Shown here in pieces: positions 7,373 to 16,713 of a stretch of 64,000 nucleotides of DNA (position 1 is the first letter of the stretch; each line of letters starts with the position of its first letter). The position numbers and the translations under genes are program-made. The DNA is from Roseovarius mucosus (lineage in GTDB: Bacteria; Pseudomonadota; Alphaproteobacteria; Rhodobacterales; Rhodobacteraceae): NCBI RefSeq assembly GCF_002080415.1, contig NZ_CP020474.1, positions 2,555,501-2,619,500 of the forward strand, given 5' to 3'. The notes beneath the pieces are model-generated. The model saw only the letters and a list, made by a program, of their open reading frames with translations, searched no databases and was not told the DNA's origin.

Positions 7373-8347
7373 TCAGCTGTCGATCTGGCGCAAGACCTCT
7401 GCGGCGGCAATGGTGGGTGTCATCTCGCCTGCTGCTACACGGGCCGCATAGTCCTGCATCGTGGCGCGGGCTGCCGGGGTTTCGAGCCGCGCCAAAAGGC
7501 CTTGACGCACCTCTTGGCCGAACCAGTAGCGCGCCTGTTCTGCCCGCCGACCGTCAAAATGCCCGGTGTCGCGCCGCCAGTTCACCAATGCGGTCATCTC
7601 ATCCCATGCCCTGTGCAGCCCCTCGTCTTGGAGGGCTGAAACGGTCATCGCCTTGGGATAGCCCTCTGGGTCCTGCGGTCGTTTGCGCAAAAGCCGCAAT
7701 GCGCCTGCGTAATCCGAACAGGTTCGCATCGCCGCCGGTTTGAGATCGCCATCCGCCTTGTTCACAAGGATGAGATCGGCCATTTCCATGATGCCGCGCT
7801 TGACGCCCTGCAACTCGTCGCCACCGGCCGGGGCAAGCAAGAGGACAAAAAGATCGGACATTTCCGCAACCACCGTTTCGGATTGGCCAACGCCCACCGT
7901 CTCGATCAGCACCACGTCGAACCCGGCGGCCTCGCAGAGGGCCACCGCCTCGCGGGTGCGGCGTGCGACGCCGCCCAGATGGCTCTGGCTGGGGGAGGGG
8001 CGGATAAAGGCCGCCGGATCGCGGCTGAGCCGTTCCATCCGCGTCTTGTCGCCAAGGATCGACCCGCCCGAGCGCGCCGAGGACGGATCAACCGCAAGCA
8101 CGGCCACGCGCAGGCCCTGCGCCGTCAGCATGAGGCCAAAACTCTCGATAAAGGTGGATTTGCCCACGCCGGGCGTGCCCGAGAGGCCGATACGCACCGC
8201 TTGCTTGCCGGCGGATTTCAACGCCTCCATCAGGGCTGCGGCCTGCGTTCTGTGATCGGCCCGCGCGCTTTCGATCAGGGTGATTGCGCGGGCGAGCGCC
8301 CGCCGGTCGCCGGAGATGATCTTTTGTGCGATGTCGGCGGTATCCAT
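7373..8347 (-). CDS. meaB: methylmalonyl-CoA mutase-associated GTPase MeaB
   Basis: MeaB is a G3E GTPase that loads and protects the adenosylcobalamin-dependent methylmalonyl-CoA mutase (and the related ethylmalonyl-CoA mutase). The 324-residue protein has the Walker A GTPGVGKST at residues 57-65, the switch region VDPSSARSGGSILGDKTRM typical of the ArgK/MeaB family, an ETVGVGQSE motif, and the NKAD guanine-specificity motif. ATG at 8347 gives the family length; the upstream extension of the frame is antisense to hrpB. The mutase itself is not in the window, but mch and mcl2 a few kb away belong to the same ethylmalonyl-CoA pathway. Old annotations as an arginine/ornithine transport kinase (ArgK) are not supported. 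Confidence 0.93.
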   Translation of the reverse strand: MDTADIAQKIISGDRRALARAITLIESARADHRTQAAALMEALKSAGKQAVRIGLSGTPGVGKSTFIESFGLMLTAQGLRVAVLAVDPSSARSGGSILGDKTRMERLSRDPAAFIRPSPSQSHLGGVARRTREAVALCEAAGFDVVLIETVGVGQSETVVAEMSDLFVLLLAPAGGDELQGVKRGIMEMADLILVNKADGDLKPAAMRTCSDYAGALRLLRKRPQDPEGYPKAMTVSALQDEGLHRAWDEMTALVNWRRDTGHFDGRRAEQARYWFGQEVRQGLLARLETPAARATMQDYAARVAAGEMTPTIAAAEVLRQIDS

Positions 8348-8443
8348 GCGCTGCCCTTCTTGCTGTCGCCTGCCTTCATGCCTTGGGCCACCGGCCCTTG
8401 TCCAGAGGTGAGGGCGGGCAACCCTCTGGCCAAGGGCGCGCCG

Positions 8444-10918
8444 ATGCCCGATAACGCGGGCATGACGCCCGATCTTCCCATTCAAGAGGCCATTCCTGCC
8501 CTTATCGACGCGCTGCGCGCGCGGGGGCGTGCCGTGCTTCAGGCCCCGCCCGGTGCGGGCAAGACCACGGTGGTGCCGCTTGAAATGTTGCAAGCTGGCC
8601 TGACGGAGGGGCGCATCCTGATGTTGGAGCCGCGCCGTCTTGCTGCCCGCGCCGCCGCCGAGCGGATGGCGCAGAGCCTTGGGGAAAAGCCCGGTGAAAC
8701 CGTGGGCTACCGGGTGCGCGGCGAGGCCCGAGTGGGGCCGCAGACCCGGATCGAGGTGGTGACAGAGGGGATATTGACCCGCATGGTCCAATCGGACCCC
8801 GAGTTGCGCGGCGTGGGTGCGGTGATTTTCGACGAGTTTCACGAACGCTCGCTCAATGCTGATCTGGGGTTGGCGCTGTGTCTTGAGGTGGCGGGGGCGC
8901 TGCGCGACGATCTGATCCTGTTGGTGATGTCGGCCACGCTTGATGCCGCGCCGATGGCGCAGCTTATGGGGGATGTGCCTGTTATTACCTCGGAGGGGCG
9001 CAACTATCCGGTTGAGATCTGCTGGCGCGACCGTCCCCGGCCCAAGACGCGCCGGTTCGAGGATGCGTTGGCCGATCTGGTGAGCGAGGCGGTGGCCGAG
9101 ACAGCCGGCGGCGTTCTTGTGTTCTTGCCCGGCGAGGGGGAAATCCGACGCCTTGAAACGCTGCTGCGCGCACGCCTGCCCGGTGATTGCCAGGTGCGGC
9201 CACTTTTTGGGGCGATGGAGTTTGCGGCGCAACGGGCCGCGATTGCGCCGATTTCAGAGGGGCGCAAGATCGTGCTGGCAACGTCGATTGCCGAAACCTC
9301 GCTGACCATCGAGGATATTCGCGTGGTGATCGACGGCGGGTTGGCGCGGCGCGCGCGGTTTGATCCCGGTTCCGGCATGTCGCGCTTGGTGACGGAGGCG
9401 GTGACGCGCGCCGAGGCAACGCAGCGCACAGGGCGCGCAGGCCGTGTGGCCGAGGGGCGCTGCTACCGGTTCTGGACGCGCGGGGAAGAGGGGGCGTTGC
9501 AGGCCTTTGCCCCGGCAGAGATTGAGGCGGCGGATTTGGCGGGGCTGGCGCTGGAGCTGGCGCTTTGGGGCGCTGCCCCTGAGGATTTGCCGCTGCTGAC
9601 GCCGCCCAATCCCGGCGCCTATGCCGAGGCGCGCGCGCTCTTGGAGATGTTGGGTGCGCTCGATGCCACGGGCCGGATCACCCCGCATGGCAAGGCGTTG
9701 GCGGCGTTGCCGCTGCATCCGCGCTTGGCGCATATGCTGGCCTCTGCCGGGCCAGAGGCGGCGGCGCTGGCGGCGCTTTTGGCCGAGCGTGATCCGTTGG
9801 GACGCGGTGCGCCGGTTGATCTGGCGCTGCGGCTGAGTGCGGTGCGCGACCTGCGCGCCTTTGAGGCGCGCTATGTCCATGTGGTCAATCGCGGTCCGCT
9901 CGAGCGGATCAAGACCGAGGCGCGGCGTCTGGCAGCGCAGGCCAAGGGCAGGGGCCAAGGCAGGCGCAGCGATGCCGAATGTGCCGCCCTTGCCTATCCT
10001 GACCGGATCGGGCTGCGCCGCAAAGGGGATGCTCCGCGCTATGTGCTGTCGGGGGGCAAGGGCGCTGTTCTGCCCGAGGGCGACCCGATGGCGCAGACCC
10101 GGCTGATCGTCGCCACCGATCTGGATGGCGACCCGCGCGAGGCGCGCATCCGGCAGGCTATCGCAATTTCCGAGGCAGAGATTCGCGGGCTTTTTGCGGA
10201 CCGGATCGCGTGGCAGAATGTCTGCCTCTGGGATCGGCGCGAGCGGCGGGTGATCGCGCGCAAACAGGAACGGTTTGGCGCGCTGGTGCTGGATGATCGC
10301 CATTGGCTGGATGCACCAGAGGAGCGTATCGCGCGCGCCATGCTGGACGGGGTGCGCGATCTGGGGCTGGCGTGGAGCGATCCCGCCCGGCGTTTTGTGG
10401 CGCGCGTTCAGCTTGTGCGCGACGGGGGGGCGGATCTGCCGGATATGTCAGAGGCGGCGCTGATGGCGGGGCTGGACGAGTGGCTCTTGCCCTATCTTCG
10501 GGACGTGCGCAGCGCGCCGGAGTGGAAGCGGTTCGAGATGCTTGATGCGCTGCGCGCGCGGCTGGATTGGGACCAGATGCAGATGCTGGACCGCGCGGCA
10601 CCGGCGCAGTTCACCACGCCGCTGGGCCGCAAGATTCCGATTGATTATAGCGGCGAGTATCCCGAAATTACGCTGCGATTGCAGGAAATGTTCGGCCAGA
10701 CCACGCATCCCACGGTCGGGCGCACACCGTTGCGTGTGACGCTTTTGTCGCCGGGACATCGCCCGGTGCAGACCACGCTTGATCTGCCGGGGTTTTGGTC
10801 CAGCTCTTATGCGGATGTGCGCAAGGATATGCGCGGGCGCTATCCGCGCCACCCCTGGCCCGAGGACCCGACCGAGGCTGATCCCACCTTGCGTGCCAAA
10901 CCCCGAAATATCCCGTGA
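8444..10918 (+). CDS. hrpB: ATP-dependent RNA helicase HrpB
   Basis: This is a DEAH-type RNA helicase of about 824 residues, the usual HrpB length. The motifs appear in order: Walker A APPGAGKTT (residues 34-42), DEFHE (a DEFH variant of DEAH), SATLDA, and QRTGRAGR. The HrpB-specific C-terminal domain ends in YPRHPWPEDP, which is diagnostic. HrpB is a cytoplasmic enzyme whose natural RNA target is not well defined. Start codons at 8444 and 8462 are both possible; AAGGGCGC before 8444 favours the first. The gene diverges from meaB with about 100 bp between their starts. Codon use is uniform with the neighbours. Confidence 0.95.
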   Translation: MPDNAGMTPDLPIQEAIPALIDALRARGRAVLQAPPGAGKTTVVPLEMLQAGLTEGRILMLEPRRLAARAAAERMAQSLGEKPGETVGYRVRGEARVGPQTRIEVVTEGILTRMVQSDPELRGVGAVIFDEFHERSLNADLGLALCLEVAGALRDDLILLVMSATLDAAPMAQLMGDVPVITSEGRNYPVEICWRDRPRPKTRRFEDALADLVSEAVAETAGGVLVFLPGEGEIRRLETLLRARLPGDCQVRPLFGAMEFAAQRAAIAPISEGRKIVLATSIAETSLTIEDIRVVIDGGLARRARFDPGSGMSRLVTEAVTRAEATQRTGRAGRVAEGRCYRFWTRGEEGALQAFAPAEIEAADLAGLALELALWGAAPEDLPLLTPPNPGAYAEARALLEMLGALDATGRITPHGKALAALPLHPRLAHMLASAGPEAAALAALLAERDPLGRGAPVDLALRLSAVRDLRAFEARYVHVVNRGPLERIKTEARRLAAQAKGRGQGRRSDAECAALAYPDRIGLRRKGDAPRYVLSGGKGAVLPEGDPMAQTRLIVATDLDGDPREARIRQAIAISEAEIRGLFADRIAWQNVCLWDRRERRVIARKQERFGALVLDDRHWLDAPEERIARAMLDGVRDLGLAWSDPARRFVARVQLVRDGGADLPDMSEAALMAGLDEWLLPYLRDVRSAPEWKRFEMLDALRARLDWDQMQMLDRAAPAQFTTPLGRKIPIDYSGEYPEITLRLQEMFGQTTHPTVGRTPLRVTLLSPGHRPVQTTLDLPGFWSSSYADVRKDMRGRYPRHPWPEDPTEADPTLRAKPRNIP

Positions 10919-10988
10919 TTTGTATTCTGTGGTGAAATGTCTTATATTCTTGAGGCAGATAAATTTGCCCGAGCAGAGCAAAACCACA

Positions 10989-11450
10989 ATGAACCAACTC
11001 TTTCCTCAGACCGCGCCCGGCGCGGTCGATGCTGACGCTGTTCTGCCCCGCAGGCAGGTGGCGGCGCTGTGCTGGCGCAAGCACAAGGGGCGCAAGGAGG
11101 TTCTGCTGATCACCAGCCGCGACACGGGCCGATGGGTTGTTCCCAAGGGCTGGCCCATCGAGGGGCTGACCGCCGCGCAATCCGCGTTGCAAGAAGCGTG
11201 GGAAGAGGCGGGCGTGCGCGCCGATGCCGATAAGGCGCGGTTCATCGGGCGCTTTGTCTATCACAAGGGTTTGCGCGATGGCCGCACCCTGCCGGTCGAG
11301 GCCGAGCTATACAAGGTGCGCCTGCGCGACGATGAGATGCGCGACCGTTTCCCCGAAGCGCGCGAGCGTCGGCGGCTTTGGGTCACGCCGCGCAAGGCGG
11401 CGAAACTTGTCGATGAGCCCGAGTTGCAGGATATCTTGCGCCGGTTCTGA
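10989..11450 (+). CDS. Nudix hydrolase
   Basis: This 153-residue protein is a Nudix-fold hydrolase similar to diphosphoinositol polyphosphate/diadenosine polyphosphate hydrolases: the segment WVVPKGWPIEG is typical of that branch. The Nudix box GWPIEGLTAAQSALQEAWEE departs from the consensus: Leu stands where the first conserved Glu usually is, and Gln replaces the Arg of RE. The catalytic EExG core (EEAGV) is intact, and such deviations occur in this subfamily. It probably cleaves a nucleotide or phosphosugar diphosphate in the cytoplasm. ATG 10989 is chosen because the frame upstream overlaps hrpB without a ribosome binding site. Confidence 0.85.
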   Translation: MNQLFPQTAPGAVDADAVLPRRQVAALCWRKHKGRKEVLLITSRDTGRWVVPKGWPIEGLTAAQSALQEAWEEAGVRADADKARFIGRFVYHKGLRDGRTLPVEAELYKVRLRDDEMRDRFPEARERRRLWVTPRKAAKLVDEPELQDILRRF

Positions 11451-11456
11451 GCCGGT

Positions 11457-12488
11457 TTATTTCGGCATCAAGACCCAGTAATCCAGATCCAACAGAACAT
11501 GCGGCAGATGTTTGCCATCCGCGCCGCGCAGGTCAAAGGGCGCGCCGCCCTTGGTTGCCACCAGCCGCAGCCGCAATGCGCCCACCCCCGGTGCGGATGT
11601 GTCGGCCCGGTCCAGAACCTCGGACCAGGCGCGCACGGTATCGCCCGCAAAGCACGGGTTGGCGTGGCTTCCTGCGTTGATCGCCGCGATCATCTGCGCA
11701 TTGGCAAGGCCATTGAACGACAGCGCCCGCGCCATCGAGATCACATGCCCGCCATAGATCAGCCGCTTGCCATCGGCGCGCGGTGTGGCGTCGAAATGCG
11801 TTTTGGAGGTGTTCTGCCAGAGGCGCGTCGCCATCATATGCTCGGCCTCCTCGATGGTCACGCCATCGACATGATCGATCTGCTCGCCAATCTCGTAATC
11901 GCCCCAGCGATGCGGCTCTCCGGCGAGGGTGAAATCATACTGTGTGAAATCAAGGCCTGCGGGGATGACAAGATCACTGGCGGCCACTGAGGCCGCGGTG
12001 TGCGGCACGGTATCGGCGGGGGCCGGGGCCGTCTCATCGCGCTTGCGCACCATGACCCAGCGGACAAATTCCATCACCGGCAGGTCGTGTTGGTTAAAGC
12101 CGGTGGTGCGCACATAGACGACCCCGGTCTTGCCCGAGGAATTCTGCTTGAGCCCGATCACCTCGGATTGCGCGCGCAGCGTGTCGCCAGAATAGACCGG
12201 GCGCAGCCAGCGTGCCTCTGCATAGCCGAGATTGGCCACGGCATTGAGCGAAATGTCGGGCACCGATTTGCCGAACACGATATGAAACGCCGCCAGATCA
12301 TCAATGGGGCTGGCAGGCAGGCCGCAGACCTGAGCGAATTCATCCGAGGAATAGATCGCATGGCGCGCCGGATAGAGCGCGTGATAGAGCGCGCGCTCGC
12401 CCCCCGATACGGTGCGCGGCACCGCATGGCGGATCACCTGCCCGATGGTGTAATCCTCGAAAAACCGGCCCGGATTGGTCTTGGCCAT
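11457..12488 (-). CDS. mch: mesaconyl-C1-CoA hydratase (beta-methylmalyl-CoA dehydratase)
   Basis: Mch hydrates mesaconyl-CoA to beta-methylmalyl-CoA in the ethylmalonyl-CoA pathway of acetyl-CoA assimilation. The 343-residue protein has two MaoC-like hot-dog domains: an N-terminal one with the stretch FFEDYTIGQVIRH and the strongly conserved SGGERALYHALYPARHA, and a C-terminal one starting near residue 195. These features match the Rhodobacter sphaeroides enzyme as I remember it. ATG 12488 (MAKTNPGRFF) is preferred over GTG 12494 because GGGGGA lies nine bases upstream. It is the last gene of a minus-strand operon, three bases after the DUF1737 stop. Confidence 0.93.
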   Translation of the reverse strand: MAKTNPGRFFEDYTIGQVIRHAVPRTVSGGERALYHALYPARHAIYSSDEFAQVCGLPASPIDDLAAFHIVFGKSVPDISLNAVANLGYAEARWLRPVYSGDTLRAQSEVIGLKQNSSGKTGVVYVRTTGFNQHDLPVMEFVRWVMVRKRDETAPAPADTVPHTAASVAASDLVIPAGLDFTQYDFTLAGEPHRWGDYEIGEQIDHVDGVTIEEAEHMMATRLWQNTSKTHFDATPRADGKRLIYGGHVISMARALSFNGLANAQMIAAINAGSHANPCFAGDTVRAWSEVLDRADTSAPGVGALRLRLVATKGGAPFDLRGADGKHLPHVLLDLDYWVLMPK

Positions 12489-12490
12489 GC

Positions 12491-12694
12491 TCACTGTTCC
12501 CCCAACTTCATGTCGGGCGTATAGGTGCCGTCCTTGTCCTTGACCACGGCCTGCCCGCAGCGCATCACGCCATTGGCCGCGTCAAAAGCATAGGTGGGAT
12601 CGCCGTAAAGCGCCCATCCCTTGTTGAGCGCAGCCGTCACCTTGTGACAGAACTCCGACGTGTCATCGGCGCTGAGAAAACGATAGAGTTTCAT
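12491..12694 (-). CDS. DUF1737 small protein
   Basis: This 67-residue protein matches DUF1737: MKLYRFLSADDTSEFCHKV at the start, then the central block LNKGWALYGDPTYAFD. This is a compact domain with no transmembrane segment, likely cytoplasmic. Its function is unknown. It is packed between the NnrU-like gene (3-bp gap) and mch (stop almost touching the mch start), which ties its expression to the ethylmalonyl-CoA enzymes. Two Cys residues are present (in EFCHKV and VMRCGQA), but there is no classic metal motif. Confidence 0.85.
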   Translation of the reverse strand: MKLYRFLSADDTSEFCHKVTAALNKGWALYGDPTYAFDAANGVMRCGQAVVKDKDGTYTPDMKLGEQ

Positions 12695-12697
12695 GGA

Positions 12698-13243
12698 TTA
12701 CCCCGGAAACGGCCAGACGCCCAGCCAGTTGTGAATAGCGGTCATGACGAGGAACAGCACGATCGTAATGACCACGAGAATGATGTCGCGCTTGGCCTCG
12801 CCCGGTTTGGGGCGGTTCCACGTCTCGGATTTGTTGATCACCACCACCTCAAGCACCGCCCAGAGCAGCAGGCCGCCAAAGAGGATGAGCGAGGCCAGAT
12901 CGCCATTGACCAACAGATGCGCCACCGCCCAGACCTTGACCGCTGTCAGTTGCGGATGCCGCATGGCCCCGCGCAGCCGCCCTTTGGTGGCGCTCATGCC
13001 ATAGAGAAACACCGCGCCCAGCATCATCAGGTTGTTGATATGCACGGTCCAGCTGGGTGGATACCAGACGTTGATAAAATCTGCCTGCCGATAGCCGATC
13101 ACCATCAGCACCAGACCGGCAAGGATGCCGAGGGCGGCAACGCCCTTGCCCGCGTTCCCCATCCTTGCGCGCAGATCGGGGGCCACCCGTTTGAAGAGAT
13201 GCGCCGCGATCCAAAGGATCAGCCCGAGGATGAGGTAAAACAT
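12698..13243 (-). CDS. NnrU family membrane protein
   Basis: This 181-residue inner-membrane protein with five or so hydrophobic segments belongs to the NnrU family. The conserved block AMRHPQLTAVKVWAVAHLLV near residue 92 and the start MFYLILGLILWIAAHLFKR support this. NnrU was named from a gene near denitrification genes in Rhodobacter, and its biochemical role is not established; the C-terminal third resembles isoprenylcysteine methyltransferase-like membrane enzymes. No denitrification genes are near it here. Instead it sits five bases after mcl2 and before DUF1737-mch, so a role in that pathway's membrane side or simple hitch-hiking are both possible. Confidence 0.85.
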   Translation of the reverse strand: MFYLILGLILWIAAHLFKRVAPDLRARMGNAGKGVAALGILAGLVLMVIGYRQADFINVWYPPSWTVHINNLMMLGAVFLYGMSATKGRLRGAMRHPQLTAVKVWAVAHLLVNGDLASLILFGGLLLWAVLEVVVINKSETWNRPKPGEAKRDIILVVITIVLFLVMTAIHNWLGVWPFPG

Positions 13244-13248
13244 GGGGG

Positions 13249-14109
13249 TTACTCCGCTGCCATTTCCCGTATCGCCTGTGCTTTGGCCAGGATGCGCTGC
13301 GCGGACACAACGTGCAAATTCTCGACGATCTGCCCGTCTACCACGGCAATCCCCTGACCCGAGGCGCGGCTTTCTTCATAGGCTGCGATCTGACGTCCCG
13401 CCAGTTCAATTTCGGAATTGGTGGGGGCAAAGGCGGTATTGGCGATTTCAAGCTGCGCGGGATGGATCAGCGTCTTGCCGTCAAAGCCGAGGTCGCGCCC
13501 CTGTTCACATTCGAACTTGAGCCCGTCCCCATCGCGAAAGCGGTTGTAGACCCCGTCCACCGCCACGATCCGCGCCGCGCGCGCCGCCATCACGATCATT
13601 TGAAGCGAGGCCCAGAGCGGCATCCGGTCGGCGCGCACCCGGCAGCCCAGATCCTTGATCAGGTCATTGGTGCCCGCCACCAACCCGGTTACCTGCCGGT
13701 GGGCCGCGATTTCGCGGGCGTTGAACACGCTCACGGGGGTTTCCATCATGGTCCAGACGGGCAGGTCGGTGCCGATCACATCCGACAGGTTGTCAATGTC
13801 CGAGGGTGTATTGACCTTGGGCAAGAGGATCGCATCGGCCCCGGCATCGCGCAGGGCGCGGGCATCCTCTAGCCCCCATTCGGTGGTCAGCGCGTTGATC
13901 CGCACGATCTTGTAGCGATAGCCATAGCCGCCTTGGCGCAGGGCCTCGACCAGTGTGGCGCGTGCGGCTGCCTTGGCATCGGGGGCGACCGCATCTTCAA
14001 GGTCAAAGATGATCGCGTCCGTGGGCAGATCCCGCGCCTTTTCCAGCCCGCGCTCTTTCGAGCCGGGGATGTATAGCACCGAACGGTAGGGATGCATGCT
14101 GCTGTCCAT
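13249..14109 (-). CDS. mcl2: CitE-family (3S)-malyl-CoA thioesterase (Mcl2-type)
   Basis: This 286-residue protein is of the HpcH/HpaI-CitE fold: LYIPGSKERGLEKA at the N-terminus, the metal-binding FDLEDAVAP segment, MMETPVSVFNAREIA, and VAGTNDLIKDLG. In R. sphaeroides two paralogues occur. Mcl1 (about 318 aa) is the malyl-CoA/beta-methylmalyl-CoA lyase, and Mcl2 (about 285 aa) hydrolyses (3S)-malyl-CoA to malate. Length and linkage to mch point to the Mcl2 role. A lyase activity cannot be excluded from sequence alone. It is the first gene of the four-gene minus-strand operon, with AAAGGG upstream of the ATG. Confidence 0.82.
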   Translation of the reverse strand: MDSSMHPYRSVLYIPGSKERGLEKARDLPTDAIIFDLEDAVAPDAKAAARATLVEALRQGGYGYRYKIVRINALTTEWGLEDARALRDAGADAILLPKVNTPSDIDNLSDVIGTDLPVWTMMETPVSVFNAREIAAHRQVTGLVAGTNDLIKDLGCRVRADRMPLWASLQMIVMAARAARIVAVDGVYNRFRDGDGLKFECEQGRDLGFDGKTLIHPAQLEIANTAFAPTNSEIELAGRQIAAYEESRASGQGIAVVDGQIVENLHVVSAQRILAKAQAIREMAAE

Positions 14110-14319
14110 GGGTCTGCCCTTTGATGGATTCTGACTGCGGTAATAATCTTGCGCAGGAATGGCATTTTTTGGCGGAAATGTTCAAGCGCTTTTTCGCCGC
14201 AATGCAGCGATGCCGCCGCAACAGGGGGCGGATGGGGCCGTTAACCCCCTGTTCATCTTTGTTTCGGCATGATCGGCCCTGCAACGGTCGGGGGACCAAC
14301 CCAAGAGAAAGGGTGACGG
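14110..14319. other. divergent intergenic region with a 9-bp stem-loop
   Basis: This is the promoter region shared by mcl2 (minus) and the small secreted protein (plus). It contains AACAGGGGG at 14220-14228 and its exact complement CCCCCTGTT at 14245-14253, a 9-bp stem with a 16-nt loop, followed by CATCTTTG on the plus strand. The region near 14135-14175 is AT-rich and the likely location of the mcl2 promoter. No gene or known operator is recognised. Confidence 0.4.
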
Positions 14320-14621
14320 ATGATCAAGACAGTGATGGCCGGTCTGAGCGCTGTAGCGCTGGCACATGCCCCGGCACAGGCGCAATCGGGCCAATGCGCG
14401 CCGCGCGACAGGGTGGTCGAGCGTCTGGCCGATGCCTATGGCGAAACGCGGCATTCCATGGGGCTTGGGGCCAATAACATGGTGGTCGAGGTTTTTGCCT
14501 CGGACACCTCTGGCAGTTGGACGATCACGGTAACGGGCAGCGATGGCATCACCTGCCTTGTGGCCAGCGGTCAGGCGTTCGAGGCCACGGCCGACACCGC
14601 AGCCAAACCGGGCAAAGGGGC

Positions 14622-14625
<4 letters not shown>
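14320..14625 (+). CDS. small secreted protein of unknown function
   Basis: This 101-residue protein has a clear Sec signal peptide (residues 1-22, ending in APAQAQS) and a mature part of about 79 residues with two cysteines, in GQCAPR and ITCLVAS, likely to form a disulfide in the periplasm. The middle part GANNMVVEVFASDTSGSWTI suggests a small beta-structured domain. Its family is not recognised. The AAAGGGTGACGG sequence before the ATG is a good ribosome binding site. Its stop codon overlaps the stop of the convergent permease gene (shared CTAG at 14622-14625). Confidence 0.7.
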
Positions 14626-16488
<1,863 letters not shown>

Positions 16489-16511
16489 TCGCCTGCTTTT
16501 AACGCTTCTGG

Positions 16512-16546
16512 ATCAGGGCCGACATACGTTCGGCCCTGATTCTTTC
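16512..16546 (+). terminator. rho-independent terminator after mdh
   Basis: There is a perfect 11-bp inverted repeat: ATCAGGGCCGA at 16512-16522 and TCGGCCCTGAT at 16530-16540, with a 7-nt loop. A T-rich stretch (TCTTTC) follows. It is placed 24 bp after the mdh stop and separates mdh from the sucC leader. Confidence 0.8.
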
Positions 16547-16573
16547 TGGCACGGCACTATGGCCAATTTCTGA

Positions 16574-16608
16574 TTTGTGATCACACGATTTAGCCGTGTG
16601 ATCACAAA
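16574..16608. promoter_or_regulatory. perfect 14-bp inverted repeat with two TGTGATCACA palindromes
   Basis: TTTGTGATCACACG (16574-16587) and its exact complement CGTGTGATCACAAA (16595-16608) are separated by 7 nt. Each arm contains the self-complementary decamer TGTGATCACA (16576-16585 and 16597-16606), and the two decamer centres are 21 bp apart, two helical turns. This looks like a tandem operator for a dimeric repressor or activator acting on the sucC promoter. It is not a CRP site, because the 6-bp spacer between TGTGA and TCACA is missing. Confidence 0.6.
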
Positions 16609-16635
16609 ATGACGATTTTCGCGCCAAAACCTGTC

Positions 16636-16709
16636 ATTCCGCAAAAAACGATTTATAAATGCGCGGAATATATGCCACACCCTGTCCCAATCGCAGCAAA
16701 ACGGGACAG
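16636..16709 (+). promoter_or_regulatory. structured sucC leader with ribosome-site hairpin
   Basis: Two inverted repeats follow the operator-like element. ATTCCGC (16636-16642) pairs with GCGGAAT (16663-16669), flanking an AT-rich core TTTATAAAT that may hold a promoter -10 region. CTGTCCC (16682-16688) pairs perfectly with GGGACAG (16703-16709), with a 14-nt loop. The right arm GGGACAG is the only purine-rich stretch in front of the sucC ATG at 16714, so pairing would hide the ribosome binding site. This is a candidate translational control element. Confidence 0.5.
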
Positions 16710-16713
16710 TTTG

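Noticed and set aside
8348..9232. N-terminal extension of meaB to 619 codons
   Set aside because: The extra part is antisense to hrpB and unrelated to the GTPase. ATG 8347 gives the normal MeaB length.
16574..16608. CRP-type binding site upstream of sucC
   Set aside because: CRP sites have six bases between TGTGA and TCACA. Here the half-sites abut, so a different regulator is more likely.
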